Source: Ailurus styani (lineage: Eukaryota > Chordata > Mammalia > Carnivora > Ailuridae). From it: a stretch of 64,000 bases of DNA. Shown one piece after another: positions 1 to 10,720 of this stretch (the stretch's first letter is position 1; every line of letters begins with the position of its first letter). The notes beneath the pieces were generated by a model. The model saw only the letters and a program-made list of their open reading frames with translations, was not told where the DNA came from and did no database searches. The position numbers and the translations under genes were made by a program. The DNA is taken from NCBI GenBank assembly GCA_002007465.1, contig LNAC01000030.1:7849697-7913696 (forward strand), given 5' to 3'.

Positions 1-1343
1 GTCTAAGCGTGAGGGGGCAACGTTCTGGCATCTTCGCCACTGAGTCTTGAAGTAGAGAAAGTACGCACTCAAAACAGCCTGTCCCTCAGGGTCACCCTTG
101 TGGGCAACCCCCCCCCCGGAGCCTGTGGGTCCCCATTTTGAAGGGCGGATTCCTCAGGTTTCCCGCCCTCAGGGTCTCCCAATGTATGTGGGGGTAGGGA
201 GCATCATTCAGTCATCACGGACCCAGAAAACTCTAGGGCTGCCCTGCCCAGTCCAGCAGCCGCTGGTCCAAACTGAGATGGGCTCTTTGAAAGATCAGCT
301 TTCAAAGACTTTGTGAAAAAGGAATGCAAAACCTGCCAGGAACTTTTATATTATTTACATGTTGAAATGATAACGTTTTATTGGGTGAAATAAAATATAT
401 TATTAAAATTAATCGAACTTGTTTCTTTTACATAATTAAATGAGGAACATTTAACATTACACACGTGGCTCCCACTATATTTCTGCTGGAGGCTCCCGGA
501 GGCTAGGATCATGTCAGAAGAAGATCTAGGGTCCAGAGTACGTAAGCAAATGGGTAGGAGTGTGAATGTTGGTGGGTTCAGTGAAAGAAAGAAGGAAAAA
601 GAACAGGGGTCAGTAAACAACAGCCCATGGGTCAAATCTGGCCCTCCACCTTTTTTCTGCATACCGCATTTCCCTGGAACACAGCTGTGCCCGTTTATCG
701 ACCCATCGTCTGTGGCTGTTTTCATGTGTCAGAGGCAGAGTCCACGAGCTGGACAGACCAAGTGATCCTCAAAGTAAGAAAATATTTGCTATCTGGCCCT
801 TTACGGAAGATGCATGCCAACCCTTGCCATCAATCGACGTGTACAGACACACACACGTGCACACACAGAAACAAGTCACGAGGTGGATATTCGTGGTAGT
901 CTGGGCACTGTTAAGTTCCTTCCTAGAATGTATGTGTGTTTTCTGATTTATTTATTTATTTTCTGGGGGGCAATGAATCCAGTGGCTTGGGGAACAGGCC
1001 TCCTAGAGCCTATCACACTTCAATCAGCTTTCACTGGACAAAAAGGGTTTCATAATTTAAAAATTATATGTTGGGTAGAAAACGGGTGTTCTGTTACTGC
1101 CTATAATGTGCAGGGGCAAGACGTCCTATACTTGGCTTCTTAGGTGGAGAAGGGTAGGGATGGGCCACAGGCCAATCAGGGCCTGACTGCAGAGCCAGGG
1201 GGTGACTGCCAGGAGTGAGAGGTATGTGGGGAGGGCTTCCTGGAGGAGGTGTGCAAAAAGTAGGGAGGATGAGAGGCACTGGGGTTTGGTGGGGCAGTGG
1301 GGGAGGGAGGTCCAGCCTGGGGGTCAGGAAAGGGGCTTCTTAC
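1..1343 (-). other. IFNLR1 intron 4 (partial)
   Basis: No exon-like reading frame matching the expected D2 or transmembrane exons is seen on the minus strand. Bases 841-872 are a short CA-rich run, and 945-960 carry a short TTTA run. Otherwise the stretch is unremarkable apart from the old repeat listed separately. Confidence 0.7.
603..812. mobile_element. Old hAT-like DNA transposon fragment
   Basis: The left edge CAGGGGTCAGTAAACAAC and the right edge CTATCTGGCCCTTTACGGA resemble the two ends of a well-known placental hAT-type element (CAGGGGTCGGCAAACT with a GGCCAGATAG segment). The middle keeps the CCCATGGGTCAAATCTGGCC stretch. I cannot assign the family name with certainty. Confidence 0.5.
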
Positions 1344-1486
1344 CTTGTTCCTGATTCCTTCCTTCCAGAAATCCACCTCATACTTCAGATCCGGGGGCGG
1401 CATACAGTGGGGCAGCTGGTAGGTGGCATTGATGCTCAGGATCTCCTCTGTCCGAGTGACTACCAGGACGGGTGGGGCTGGCTCCA
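1344..1486 (-). CDS. IFNLR1: IFNLR1 exon 4 (D1-D2 hinge and start of D2)
   Basis: This 143-nt exon has acceptor TTCTGCCAG|TG and donor AACAAG|GTAAGA on the minus strand. Phase 1 in, phase 0 out. The peptide contains VEPAPPVLV, TEEILS, a sequon in NATYQLP, and CMPPPDLKYEVDFWKEG, matching the human linker and first D2 strands. The next exon is not found between here and base 1, so intron 4 is at least 1.3 kb. Confidence 0.95.
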
Positions 1487-4400
1487 CTGGCAGAAACAGA
1501 ACAGGACCTGTCAGCACCCATCCCCCTGCCTCTAGGCAGGCCTCCCCTCCCCACCCTGCCCCCCNNNNNNNNNNNNNNNNNNNNNNNNNNNNNNNNNNNN
1601 NNNNNNNNNNNNNNNNNNNNNNNNNNNNNNNNNNNNNNNNNNNNNNNNNNNNNNNNNNNNNNNNNNNNNNNNNNNNNNNNNNNNNNNNNNNNNNNNNNNN
1701 NNNNNNNNNNNNNNNNNNNNNNNNNNNNNNNNNNNNNNNNNNNCCCCCGCCCCCACCTCCCAGCTCAGAGAACTGGGCTCTGCTTCTCTGGATAGGGAAA
1801 GTGACTCTGGTGTTTGTTAAGCACCTACTATGCCTCAGGAGCCTTGAAGTCATTTTATTTCAGTCTGCAGTGACCCTGGGAGGGAGACACCACTATTCTC
1901 ATCATCCGGAAGGGCAAACTGAGGCTTAGAGAGGTGAAATGAACAGGCCAGGCTCACAGCTCACCTGCCTTTCCTCCTGCTGCCCCCTGCACTGGGTGCC
2001 CTCACGTACCACGAGTCCGTCAGAATCCTGTCCCCTTGCACTTCCTACGGTTGCTGACACATCACCACAAAGGGGGTGGCTTAAAACAACACGCACACAT
2101 TATTTCCCAGTTCTGTAGGTCAGAGTCCAGGGGACACTGATAACATATTAAGCCCTGAGCATGCAGCTGTAGGGAACGGGGATCTTGACCTCCAGGAGCT
2201 GGAGGAAATTAGGGGACAATGAAATACGCAACTACCACAACTCAAGAGAGTAAATGACCAAGGCCCCAGCCAAGGACGACAAAAGCCAGGAAGGCTCATT
2301 TAGGCTTGGGGCGTGCTGTGGGAGAGTCAGGAGAGCTTCAGGGAGGAGGAGGAGGAGGAGTTGTTTCTTAAAGAGAATTTGAGCATAAAAAATAGGAATA
2401 AATATAGAAAATGCCTTGTGTAGTTCATGACTAAGGTTGTGTTCGCTAGAAGGTCAGGAGTATCGCTAGGAAGAGGTGTGAACAGAATTGCTGCTGCTGC
2501 AGAAGTCCCCTAACAGCCCTGCCACGAAGCCAGGGTACGTGCAGCTGTCCTTGCTTTGGGGACCTGGGGGGCGGTGGCCGGGACAGCAGTGTCACTTAGC
2601 CAAAGTTCCTGGACAGCGAGTCTCCCACCAGGTCCCTTAGCCACAGACTGACCTTCAAAAAGGTAATCCAGGTACTTGGACTCCACCGGCGGGGAGCTGG
2701 CGCTGGGAGAAGCCGCCCACACGCGCCCCTTGAACTTGTTGTACAGGTCTTGTCTCTCCAGGCACATCAAAGAACATGCCAGCTCCTTGGTTCCTGCGCA
2801 CTTCTTCACTTTGCGCCACCGTCTGGGGGTCGCCGCGCTAAGGGAGGACACAGGGGAGCTTGGGCTGTGGACTCTGCCTCCGGGGTGTGGGGGCTTAGCG
2901 AACAAGTGCTCCCTTGTCCCTCCATCTGCCCGACTGTCCACCCGTCCGTCTGTCCTACCCGCCGGCCATGGGCTGGGCCAGAATGAGAACAGTCTAGTTA
3001 GGAGCTCCGGCTCTGAGAGAAGCGGGTGGTGGGGTCCCGGCTCTGTCCTTCCCTAGCTCTGGGGCCTCAGCAGGTCAGTCCCCTCACCCTCCTGCCTCCC
3101 GGGGCCACAGGCTGGCCGCTGCTACTTGTGCTAGGAACCAGCTCCCACGTTCTTCATTCAGGCCTTTTGGGCCACCTGCTGCATGCCACGCATCATGCTG
3201 GGTGCTGTGTGGCCATCAGAGGGGACATGCGGGTCTGGGACGCCAACCTTTGTACAACACCGGGGTCCAAAGAAGGGACTTGCACACTGGGCATTATTCT
3301 TGGGGAACTGGCAAGGCCTGACAGGTCCTGCCCTCGGGAGCTTACATTCTGAAGGAAGGGGGAGAAAGGCGATCACCCCATCAGCAACCCAGGAGCGGGT
3401 AAGGGCAGAGGTAATAGGGAATGGGGGAGGCCTGCGTTCCAAAGGTGGCCCAGGAAAGCCCAGGAAGGTCGTTTTGAGGCCTCGAAAGCAAGAGAGTCAG
3501 GTGTAGGCCTGGGGGAAGGAATGGCAAAAGCAGAAGCCTGCAGTGGGTCTTCGTTTGACCTGTCCAGAAGAAAGCTAGGAGGCCAGCATGGCGGCAGGCG
3601 GCAAGGGAGGGAGAGGTACGCACAGGCTGGAGAGGTGGGCGGAGGAGGCCGGGCCTCCGCATCCTCGTAAGGAGCTTGGATTTTATTCCATGTGTGCTAG
3701 GAAGCCACTGGAAAGTTCTGAATAGGGGACCTGAGATGACCTAATTTCTGTTTTTAAAAGGTCGCTCTCAAGGGCACCCGGGTGCCTCCGTGGGTTGAGC
3801 ATCTGACTCTTGGTTTTGGCTCAGGTCACGATCTCAGGGTGGTGAGGTTGAGCCCCACATTGGGCTCTGCCCTCACTGGGGAGTCTGCTTGAGATTCTCT
3901 TCCTCTCCCACAGCCTCTTCCCCTCCCCCACTGGCTCTTATGTGCACGCATGCACTCTCCCTCTCTCAAATAAACAAATAAATCTTTAAAAAAATAAAAT
4001 AAAAGATCACTCTGATCAACCAGCTGGGAGGCTGCAGCAGCGGTCTAAGGGAGAACAGAGGTGAGGATGGCGAGAAGGGGCTGGACTGGGGAAACGTTCT
4101 GGAGGTAAAGCCGGTAGGATCTGGGAGGATTGGATGTGGAACATGAGGCGAGGAGAATCCACAGTCACTCCTGGGTTTGGGCACCGAGCAAGACACTCAT
4201 GGAGGAGGCTGAGGTGGGTGTAGGCAAAGAGTACAGATTTTTCGGGAAGGACTCCTCTGTTTTGTTTCTTGGTGGAGCTCTAGCCTGTAAACATTAACAA
4301 ATATAATAATAAAAAACCCTGGTGTATTTATATTAATGCGAGACCAAATATAGACTTCAAAGTCCTCAGAAATACTAACGATGAGAAGCACCACATAATG

Positions 4401-7400
4401 AGAAATTATTCCATTTCTCAGGAAGATATAAATATTCTCCCTTATATGTACCTGCTAAATAGTTACACACTCTATATAGCAAAAATAGACAAAACTACAG
4501 GAAGAAACAAAAAATCCACTATCATCATGAGAAATTTTTAATACACCTCACTCAGTAATTGATGACTGAACAAAGAAAAATAATCAGTAAGTACGTAAAA
4601 CACACAAAAAAGAAAAATATAATTATCAAAGTTGGTCTAACGAACATAAATAGAACTAGGCTAATTGAGCCACACATGAACCAGCAACAAAACATGAACA
4701 AAAATATTAGGATATAGTCCTCTTGCTTTAAGGCCCACTCTTACGACTGCTTTTAATCTTAATTACGTCGTGAAAGGCCCCATCTCCAAGTACATTCGTG
4801 TTGGGGGTTAGGGCTTCAGCATTCGAATATGCTGGTGTACGATTCAGTCCACGTCAGGGCTGTTATGGATTAAATTGGTATGAATGCTCACCTACAAGTC
4901 TTTGTATGGACATAGCCTTTCATTTCTCTTAAAGTGTTAGGAGTGGAATATGGGAGATTTGGCAACTCAAGGTGAACCGTGACAAGACACTGTCAAGCTG
5001 ATTTCCAAAGCGACTGTACATTTCCATCAATAACTCGAGAGAGTTCCTGTTACTCCACATGCTTGTCAACACTTAGTATTGTCAGTCCCTTTAATTTTAA
5101 CCCTTCCAGCTGGTGTGTGGTAATGTTTCATTGTAGCTTTGATTTCCATTTCCCTGATGACTAAGGCTATTGAACATCTTTTTATGTGCTTTTTGGCCAT
5201 TCGAATATCTCCCTTTGTGAAGTGACTATTCAAGTGTTTCTGGGTGATCTGCCCTCTTATTATTCAGATGCAGGAATTCTTTGTCTATTTTGGATACTAG
5301 TCCTTTTCCAGTGTATATATGGTGAATATTTTCTCAGTAGCAGGCTTTTTCATTTTCTTCAGGCCTTTTTTTTAAAAGCAAAAGTTTTAAATGCAATGAA
5401 ATCCAGTTTATTAGGTATTATGGACTAAATTGTATTCCCCCCCCCCAAATCATATGCTGAGGCCATAACCCGCCATATGACTGTATATGTTCTTGTAGAT
5501 AGGGCCTTTTGAGAGGAAATGAGGATTAAACGTGGTCATAAGGGTGGGGCCCTAAACCAATAGGACTTTTATTCTTTAAGGAAGAGAAAGGGATACCAGG
5601 CATGATCTCACACAGAGAAAAGGCCAAGTGAGGACAGAGAGAGAAGGCGACCATGTGCAAGCCAAGGAGAGAGACCTCAGGAGAAACAAACCTGCGGATG
5701 CCTTGATCTTAGACTTCCAGCCTCCGGAAGTATGAGAAGTATGTGTCTGTTGTTTAAGCCCCCCAGGCTACGGTATTTTGTCACGGGAGCCCCGGCAGAC
5801 TAAGACAGATTTTGGTACCATAAATGGGGTGCTAATGTAAGAGGTAGCTAAAAGTGAGGAAGTGGCTTTGCAACTGGGGAACGGCTGGAGGTGGGAAGAG
5901 TTTTCGGGTGCATGCTAGAAATTCCCAGGGTGCCCTGAAGAGACTGTTGGTAGGAATATGGAGTCAAAGGTGGTTCTAGGAAGAGCCTGGATGCAAAGGA
6001 AAAACATCTTACTGGAAACTGGGGGGAAGGTGATCCTTGTTACAAAGTGACAAAGAACTTGGCTGAATTGCATTTTGATATTTTGTGGGAAATAGAAGTT
6101 AAAACTGATGACCTTGGATATGTAGTTGAGGAGATTTCTAGGCAAAGTGATGATGATGTGACCTGGTTTCTCCTTACTGCTTACAGTAAAAGGAGAGAGG
6201 AGAAAGGGACATAGAAAGCACTGATAGGCAAAAAGGAACCAGAACTGGAAAATTTTCAGCCTATGCATATGGCAAAAAGTGAGAAAGTAAGTTCTAGAAG
6301 GAACACCAAGGGTGAGGGTGTGGCTCGGAAATCATTTGATAGGAGATCATGGATGGGACTCATGGCCTTAATCAGCCATCTCAGTAGAAGCCAGGAACAG
6401 AGGTGGGATTAGAATGATCTGTCTGCCTACCTACCCGCCTGCTTGCCTACCTATCTACCTATCTCTCTGTTTACTGAAAAGATCTAAAGCCATAGCTAAG
6501 TAGAGATCAGCACAACCAGGACACACACTGTGTTCTTTAAAACACAGAAATGGCTGAGTCAGGTTTCAGGTCAGGTACTGTGCAAATGAGCCTGGAACAT
6601 CTTGGTATAACAGCAATAAAATAATCAAAACTACCAGCATCAAATTAAAAGGACTCAGGAGCTAACTTGAAAGGATTTTCGCTGGCCAAAAATGGGACAA
6701 TTCAAGCTTTAATGAGTAGACAAGCTGCCCTGGATTGAAACCATCAGCTATATTTAAGTACTTGAATTCATAGTGATAACAAAGAAACCAAATCAGTCGC
6801 CTTTGGGAGATGACAGGGAACGAATCCATGACCTTGAAAACTTGCACCAAAAAATTGAGCGTTTGTCCTGTCTTCCCTATCTGAATAGTACACTGAATAT
6901 CAAATACTACAAGAGAGGAAGGATCTCTTTGTAAAATAATTCCGCCTAATAAGTGAAAAAAATCCTACAATTAGAATATCATCATTTTAGAATCCTCGCA
7001 GGTGTTTGAAAGGTGTAAAAGAGAAGGACAATATCATAAGGGTCCGGAGGATGGACTTTTGACTCTAACCATCCATCCGGCTCCACTGTTCCGAGCTGCG
7101 TGACTGAGCAAAGCAAGCTCCGGGTGCCCCGTTTTCTGCCCTGCAGACGGCAGGTGCCACACCTCCTCACAGGGCTGGGTGAGAATAAGGACGGTTAATG
7201 TGTGGACACAGTACCCTACACACGGCAAGCACACAGTACATGTTAGGTGTTTCTTGCCTCCTGATACATCTCTGTACAGTTCCTTCTTTTGAAAGCTCGC
7301 TGGCAATCTGTCCTTTTCCAAGCTAGGCCCCCCACCCCTCTTGCTCACATCCGGATGCTCTAGAAGGAGGGACTACGACAGAACAGGAAGCGTGTAAGCT

Positions 7401-8512
7401 CCGAGGTCAGATAGACTGGGGTTTTTCTTCTGGCTCCATCCCTGTTTCCCTTGGGCAGATCATAGCACCTCTCTGAGCTCGGGTTCTGATCTCTAAGGTG
7501 GGGGAAGTGCAGGGCTCAGTCGGTTAAGTGTCCGACTCTTGAATTCGGCTCAGGTCCTGATCTCAGGGTCCTGGGGTTGAACCCTCTGTCGGGCTCCGTG
7601 CTCCCTCTGCTCCTCCCCCTGCTTGCACCCTTGCTCCCACAAATAAATAGATAAACAAATAAAATCTTGAAAAAATAAAATAAAACAGGGAAAGTGCAGC
7701 ACCTGCCTGGGTATACGGGGAGGAAGAAGTGAAACATTCACGCGAGACGTTAGAACTCAGTCCGGCACAGGTGGGTCCTGCGAACTCGGCGCGTACCTCC
7801 CTTCCTGCTTCGTCCTCCTCACCCGGCCTAGACAAGTCCTCTTGACTACCAGCTGTTATCATCTTACTCTCTTACTAAAGAACCTCAAGTGAGTCCTATC
7901 TATGTGCAAAGATTGGCAGATCTGCTTCCACTTTCAGATTTCTCTGGGTTCGTCGTGGCTGCCTGCAGTGCAGGGCTGAGAAGGATCTCAGGGCTCTGTA
8001 GGGAAGAGGGTGGTCCTCTGGGATGCCCACCACGGGCTCTGTAGGAGATATGTACCCTCTCTCGTCAGCTGGAACACCACCGAGCACCTCGTTCAGGCCC
8101 TGGAGAATGCCACCACTGGGTCCTTGTGGCCCTGCTTGAACCTGGTTCCAACTCTTCTCAAAGATTGTCCTGAGCCCCAGCAGACCCAACACCTGTGCAC
8201 TGTCCCCTAATCAGCATCATTCCCACCTCCAGACCTTTACCGATGCTCTCTCCAAACACCTGCCACACGCTGTCTCCCATGGGACACAGAGAACCAGGAA
8301 GCTGACGACACCCAATGCAGCTGTCCCAGACCAGCCCCTCCAGCCTCTGCCCACCTCCCCAAACACCAGACTGGAGGCTCCCCTCTACCTCTGATAGGCC
8401 ACAGAATAGGTCACGTTCTGGGAGTAGCCGGGCCCTGGGAGCCATGTCAGGTACACACCGAAGTCCCGGGAGAGCAGCGTCACGTTCTGGGGAGGGGCCA
8501 GACGGGGCTTCC
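1344..8512 (-). CDS. IFNLR1: Interferon lambda receptor 1, partial (exons 4, 3, 2; introns included in span)
   Basis: IFNLR1 is the specific chain of the type III interferon receptor. It pairs with IL10RB at the plasma membrane of epithelial cells and signals through JAK1/TYK2 and STAT1/STAT2. Three minus-strand exons (8389-8512, 2653-2837, 1344-1486) match the remembered human protein in order and spacing. Together they give about 150 residues of a protein of about 520, covering domain D1 and the beginning of D2. Splice phases run 1, 2, 1, 0 and join without a frameshift or stop. Three NXT glycosylation sequons (two NVT, one NAT) and the D1 and D2 cysteines are kept. Exon 1 (signal peptide) is not visible and exons 5-7 (rest of D2, membrane segment, cytoplasmic tail) lie left of the window. 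The gene looks intact as far as it can be seen. Identification is from memory of the family, not a search. Confidence 0.95.
1565..1743. other. Assembly gap (179 N) in IFNLR1 intron 3
   Basis: Run of N flanked by C-rich sequence on both sides (CCCCC on the left, CCCCCGCCCCC on the right), so probably a C-homopolymer or GC-rich sequencing failure. It lies just upstream of exon 4 on the gene strand and does not touch its splice acceptor. Confidence 0.95.
1812..1965 (-). repeat. MIR SINE
   Basis: Contains AACTGAGGCTTAGAGAGGTG, the reverse of the MIR core, plus the flanking ACCTACTATGCCTCAGGAGC segment. Confidence 0.7.
1966..2652. other. IFNLR1 intron 3, no gene seen
   Basis: Bases 2040-2140 resemble a common old interspersed repeat (GTGGCTTAAAACAACACGCA) that I cannot name securely. 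Bases 2150-2400 look like a decayed L2/MIR-type fragment with a GGA run at 2343-2361. No exon signal is seen. Confidence 0.5.
2653..2837 (-). CDS. IFNLR1: IFNLR1 exon 3 (rest of D1)
   Basis: This 185-nt exon has acceptor CCTTAG|CG and donor GAAG|GTCAGT on the minus strand. Phase 2 in and phase 1 out make it join exon 2 through a split Ser codon. The peptide contains RWRKVKKCAGTKEL, CSLMCLERQDLYNKFKGRV and KYLDYLFE. The three cysteines that sit in D1 of the human protein are all present. The 5' part of the exon (SAATPRR) differs from human, while the core is strongly conserved. Confidence 0.95.
3150..4200 (-). repeat. L2 LINE 3' region, interrupted by a can-SINE
   Basis: Reverse-complement L2 sequence is recognisable over about 1 kb, for example GAGCTTACATTCTGAAGGA, TTGGATTTTATTCCATGTG and GGATTGGATGTGGAACATGA. 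A can-SINE at 3771-4004 splits it at the segment that normally reads AGATCACTCTG; the two halves resume colinearly. It lies in IFNLR1 intron 2. Confidence 0.8.
3771..4004 (+). mobile_element. can-SINE (older subtype)
   Basis: The tRNA-Lys-like head (GGGTGCCTCCGTGGGTTGAG) is followed by the CT-rich body and an AAATAAATCTTTAAAA tail. Short related flanks (GGTCGCTCTC and GATCACTCTG) are a decayed target-site duplication inside the host L2. Confidence 0.9.
4380..4705 (+). mobile_element. Ancient L1 (L1M-type) ORF2 endonuclease fragment
   Basis: Reads like decayed L1 ORF2 endonuclease sequence: TCTCAGGAAGATATAAATAT, CTTATATGTACCTGCTAAAT, then a TTTTTAATACACCTCACTCA segment that corresponds to the GDFNTPLS motif region. 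Many substitutions and frame breaks; not coding. Confidence 0.7.
4715..4865 (-). repeat. MaLR-like LTR fragment (tentative)
   Basis: The order CCCCATCTCCAAGTACATTC, GGGGGTTAGGGCTTCAGCAT, ATTCAGTCCACGTCAG resembles the reverse complement of the 5' part of a mammalian apparent LTR retrotransposon LTR. Decayed and partial. Confidence 0.45.
4958..5412 (-). mobile_element. L1 3' UTR fragment
   Basis: Contains the reverse-strand L1 3' UTR words TTTGATTTCCATTTCCCTGA, TTGAACATCTTTTTATGTGC and TTTGTCTATTTTGGATACTA in the expected order. No coding potential. Confidence 0.8.
5416..5817 (+). mobile_element. MaLR LTR (MLT1-like)
   Basis: The LTR begins near TATTATGGACTAAATTGTAT and ends GCAGACTAAGACA. 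It has the typical internal words ATCATATGCTGAGGCCATAA, CCTTGATCTTAGACTTCCAG and TTGTTTAAGCCCCCCAGGCT. This is an old endogenous LTR retrotransposon; it is non-coding here and sits in IFNLR1 intron 2, sense to the plus strand. Confidence 0.85.
5818..6410 (+). mobile_element. MaLR internal region, partial
   Basis: Directly follows the LTR with ATTTTGGTACCATAAATGGG, the primer-binding and leader region of MaLR elements, then TGCATGCTAGAAATTCCCAG and GGCAAAGTGATGATGATG-type words. It is decayed and has no long frame. No second LTR was found, so the right part is lost or outside recognisable divergence. Confidence 0.75.
6418..6478. repeat. (CCTA/TCTA)n microsatellite
   Basis: Degenerate tetranucleotide run of CTACCTACC, CTGCTTGC and CTATCTACC units. 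Confidence 0.85.
6480..7394. other. Intron 2 sequence, no gene seen
   Basis: AT-rich and resembling an old LINE remnant in the 6600-6960 part, but I cannot name it. No exon-like frame. Confidence 0.4.
7395..7510 (+). repeat. MIR SINE, cut by a can-SINE
   Basis: Contains TTGGGCAGATCATAGCACCT and CTCTGAGCTCGGGTTCTGAT, the MIR core on the plus strand. Confidence 0.65.
7511..7685 (+). mobile_element. can-SINE, 5'-truncated head
   Basis: Starts within the tRNA-like head (GGCTCAGTCGGTTAAGTGTC) and ends with AAATAAAATCTTGAAAAAAT. The flanks GGGGAAGTGCAG and GGGAAAGTGCAG are a near-perfect target-site duplication. Confidence 0.9.
7690..8388. other. Intron 2 next to exon 2, unique-looking
   Basis: No repeat or extra exon recognised. 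It is GC-moderate, and several short open frames here have no family match and no supporting splice sites. Confidence 0.5.
8389..8512 (-). CDS. IFNLR1: IFNLR1 exon 2 (start of D1)
   Basis: This 124-nt exon has acceptor CCCACAG|GG on the minus strand and donor AG|GTAGAG. It enters in phase 1 (the Gly codon is split) and leaves in phase 2. The peptide contains KPRLAPPQNVTLLS and VYLTWLPG, nearly the human wording for the first strands of the D1 fibronectin-III domain, followed by a second sequon in QNVTY and AYQ at the end. The preceding intron 1 extends rightward for an unknown distance. Confidence 0.95.
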
Positions 8513-8654
8513 CTGTGGGAGAGAAAGAATCATGAAGCCTGGAGCTCCTGGCTGGACTTGACATGGGCCCTCTGGGGCTGAAGACGTGGGCAGTCATGTG
8601 CTCGGTGAGCTTGGGAAGCAAGTGTCATCTGGAGTAGCTAAAACATTGGTGACA

Positions 8655-8790
8655 TGACGTAGGCTGGGCACCCAGAGCCAGGATTCCAGTCACAGCCGTG
8701 CGGCTGACTGGCTGTACCGCAGCCCCTTCCCCTCACTAGGCTTCCGCGGCCCATGTGGCACCTGAGGGTTTCAGTGGAACACCTCCCAAC
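8655..8790 (+). repeat. MIR-like fragment
   Basis: Weak MIR core (GCCAGGATTCCAGTCACAGC, then CCCCTTCCCCTCACTAGGCT). Confidence 0.4.
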
Positions 8791-8949
8791 AGGAACCATC
8801 TGACATCTACTGGATTTGCTGGACTCCGGAAGAGAACAGCCCTGAGGGTCTCAGGAGCAGATGCTCAGTTCTGTTCTTAGCCATGTCCCCGGAGCTTGCC
8901 TGCCATGGTCCCTGACCATGAGTAGATGAACAATAAATATTTGTGGAAC

Positions 8950-9770
8950 GAATGAATATTGTGATAATTCGGATCATTCCAAAGGCCTCCCAACTGGTCT
9001 CCTTGTTTCCAACCTTGTCCCTTCAGTCCATTCTCCACATAGCAGCAAGGACTAATGTGAAAGTCAGATCATGTCCCTCTTCAGCTTTAAACCCTCTAAT
9101 GGCTTTCGCATCGTTCAAGGCTAAATCGAAAGTCTTTATAACCCTCCCCACCAAGACCTACGTAATCCCAACCACAGCTCTCCCGGTGCTCCCTGCTCTC
9201 CAGCCACACTGGCCTTTCTGCTGTTTCTAGAGCAAGCCAGGCACGCTCCACCTCCAGGCCTTTCCACGAGCTGTTCCCTCTGCCTAGACTAGTCCCCCTC
9301 CCTGGGTCTCTATCAGGCTCATGGCTTTGCTTCCTTCACATCTCTGCTTAGATGTCACTGTCTCCGTGACACGTCCCCCGACAACCCTTAACTGGCCCCT
9401 ACAACCCCTTCTTGACACCTCTTTCTCACTGCGAAGCCTCATCTTCTGAAATATACACCTGATTACACCCCTCCCCAGTTCCATGTCCTTCCTTGGTCCT
9501 TAGGATAAAGTCCACGGTCCTTACTGAAGTACATGACAGGCCATCTTGTCGACCTCTCCCTAATAGCTCCCCAGCAGGCTCACCAGGCTGCAGCTAATCT
9601 TGCCTCCTGTCCTTCTCAAACAACCACATTCTCTTGGGTGACTTTGAACCCAGGACTTGGACTGCCGGCTGTTCACCATTTAAATTCTCTTTCTTTCTTT
9701 TTTTTTAACCATCTGAACTTTTAAAGACCTGATTCAAATGTCAATTCCCTGACATCTCTAAGAAGTGCCA
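8950..9770 (+). repeat. L2 LINE 3' region
   Basis: Plus-strand L2 order is clear: AAAGTCAGATCATGTCCCTC, CTCTAATGGCTTTCGCATC, CCAGCCACACTGGCCTTTCT, GAGCTGTTCCCTCTGCCTAG. From about 9480 a second colinear L2 stretch (GGATAAAGTCCACGGTCC) follows, so this may be two copies or one rearranged copy. Confidence 0.8.
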
Positions 9771-9773
9771 GTG

Positions 9774-9803
9774 AGGGTGATGGGGATGATGGGGATGATG
9801 GTA
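9774..9803. repeat. GATGGG minisatellite
   Basis: Three near-identical GGTGATGGGGATGATGGGG units in 30 bases. Confidence 0.8.
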
Positions 9804-9814
9804 GCAGCTAATGT

Positions 9815-10025
9815 GTTTGTGCCCTAACTATGTCCCAGGAACCACGTTAAGTACGTGGCTGTGTTTTCTTTCAATCCTCCCCACATCCCTAGGAGGTAGG
9901 AATTAGCTGTGATCATCACATGAGAGATGAGGGAAACAGAAGACTTGTCAGGTAATAAGTTGTAGAATCAGAATTCAAATCCAGGCCTAGCCAACTCCAA
10001 ATCCTGAGCTCTTGACCACACTTCA
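9815..10025 (-). repeat. MIR SINE
   Basis: Contains GATGAGGGAAACAGAAGACT and TCAGAATTCAAATCCAGGCC, the reversed MIR order. Confidence 0.7.
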
Positions 10026-10029
10026 TCCT

Positions 10030-10520
10030 TGAGGGTCTCATGGGGCCTGTTCAGCTTTATCCTTCTCGGAACCACTATTGGCCAATGACATCTGTGGGCC
10101 ACTGGGTGTCAGAAGTCTCAAGGAGGAATATAATTCCATTCCTGCCCTTTAGAAGCTCATGGTCCTGTGAGAATTCAGCTCCCTGAAGTGTCACACAGGC
10201 CGAGACGGAAATCCATACCGGTTACAGAATGGCGTGGGGGAGGAGTGGGGGGGGCAGGTCTACTAATGGCTCTTGGCGCAGCTCCCCACCCCCGGCCGTT
10301 TAACCCAAATATGGGTGCGGCTTCCACCTCCTCCCATGATCCCCACATGGAACTGGATCCCTGGGGTGCAGATGCTATCACTGCTCCCAGCTTTCTAGCC
10401 AGTGAGCCCCAGAGGCCAAAGTCTGTCTGCAAGCCGATTCATTATAAGGTATCCTGTGAGAGGGACACGCCCGCAGGAGAAACAGCAGCTAGAGGGGTTA
10501 TGGTCTACTGAGCCTTTGAA
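10030..10520. other. Probable IFNLR1 intron 1, unique-looking
   Basis: No gene or repeat recognised. Short overlapping frames on both strands are non-specific. Confidence 0.45.
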
Positions 10521-10524
10521 GGGT

Positions 10525-10720
10525 GGGAGGCACTGCACAAAACCTCATTCAGTCCTCAGGACAAACCACCCTATGGGGTAGGAGTCACTCCGCTTCCACT
10601 CAGAGGCACTAGACTCGGAGACAGATGGTAAATAATTTGCCTGAGGCTACACAGCCAGTTTCTGCGGGGGTCAGGATTTGAATCTGGATCCGACTGTGCT
10701 TCGCCCTAAACCATCACAGG
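10525..10720 (-). repeat. MIR SINE
   Basis: Contains CCTGAGGCTACACAGCCAG and GAATCTGGATCCGACTGTGC in reversed MIR order. Confidence 0.7.

Noticed and set aside
1176..1853. Long frames running across N blocks (also 11787-12930 and 26085-26363)
   Set aside because: Their length comes from N bases read as unknown residues. The only real coding part among them is IFNLR1 exon 4.
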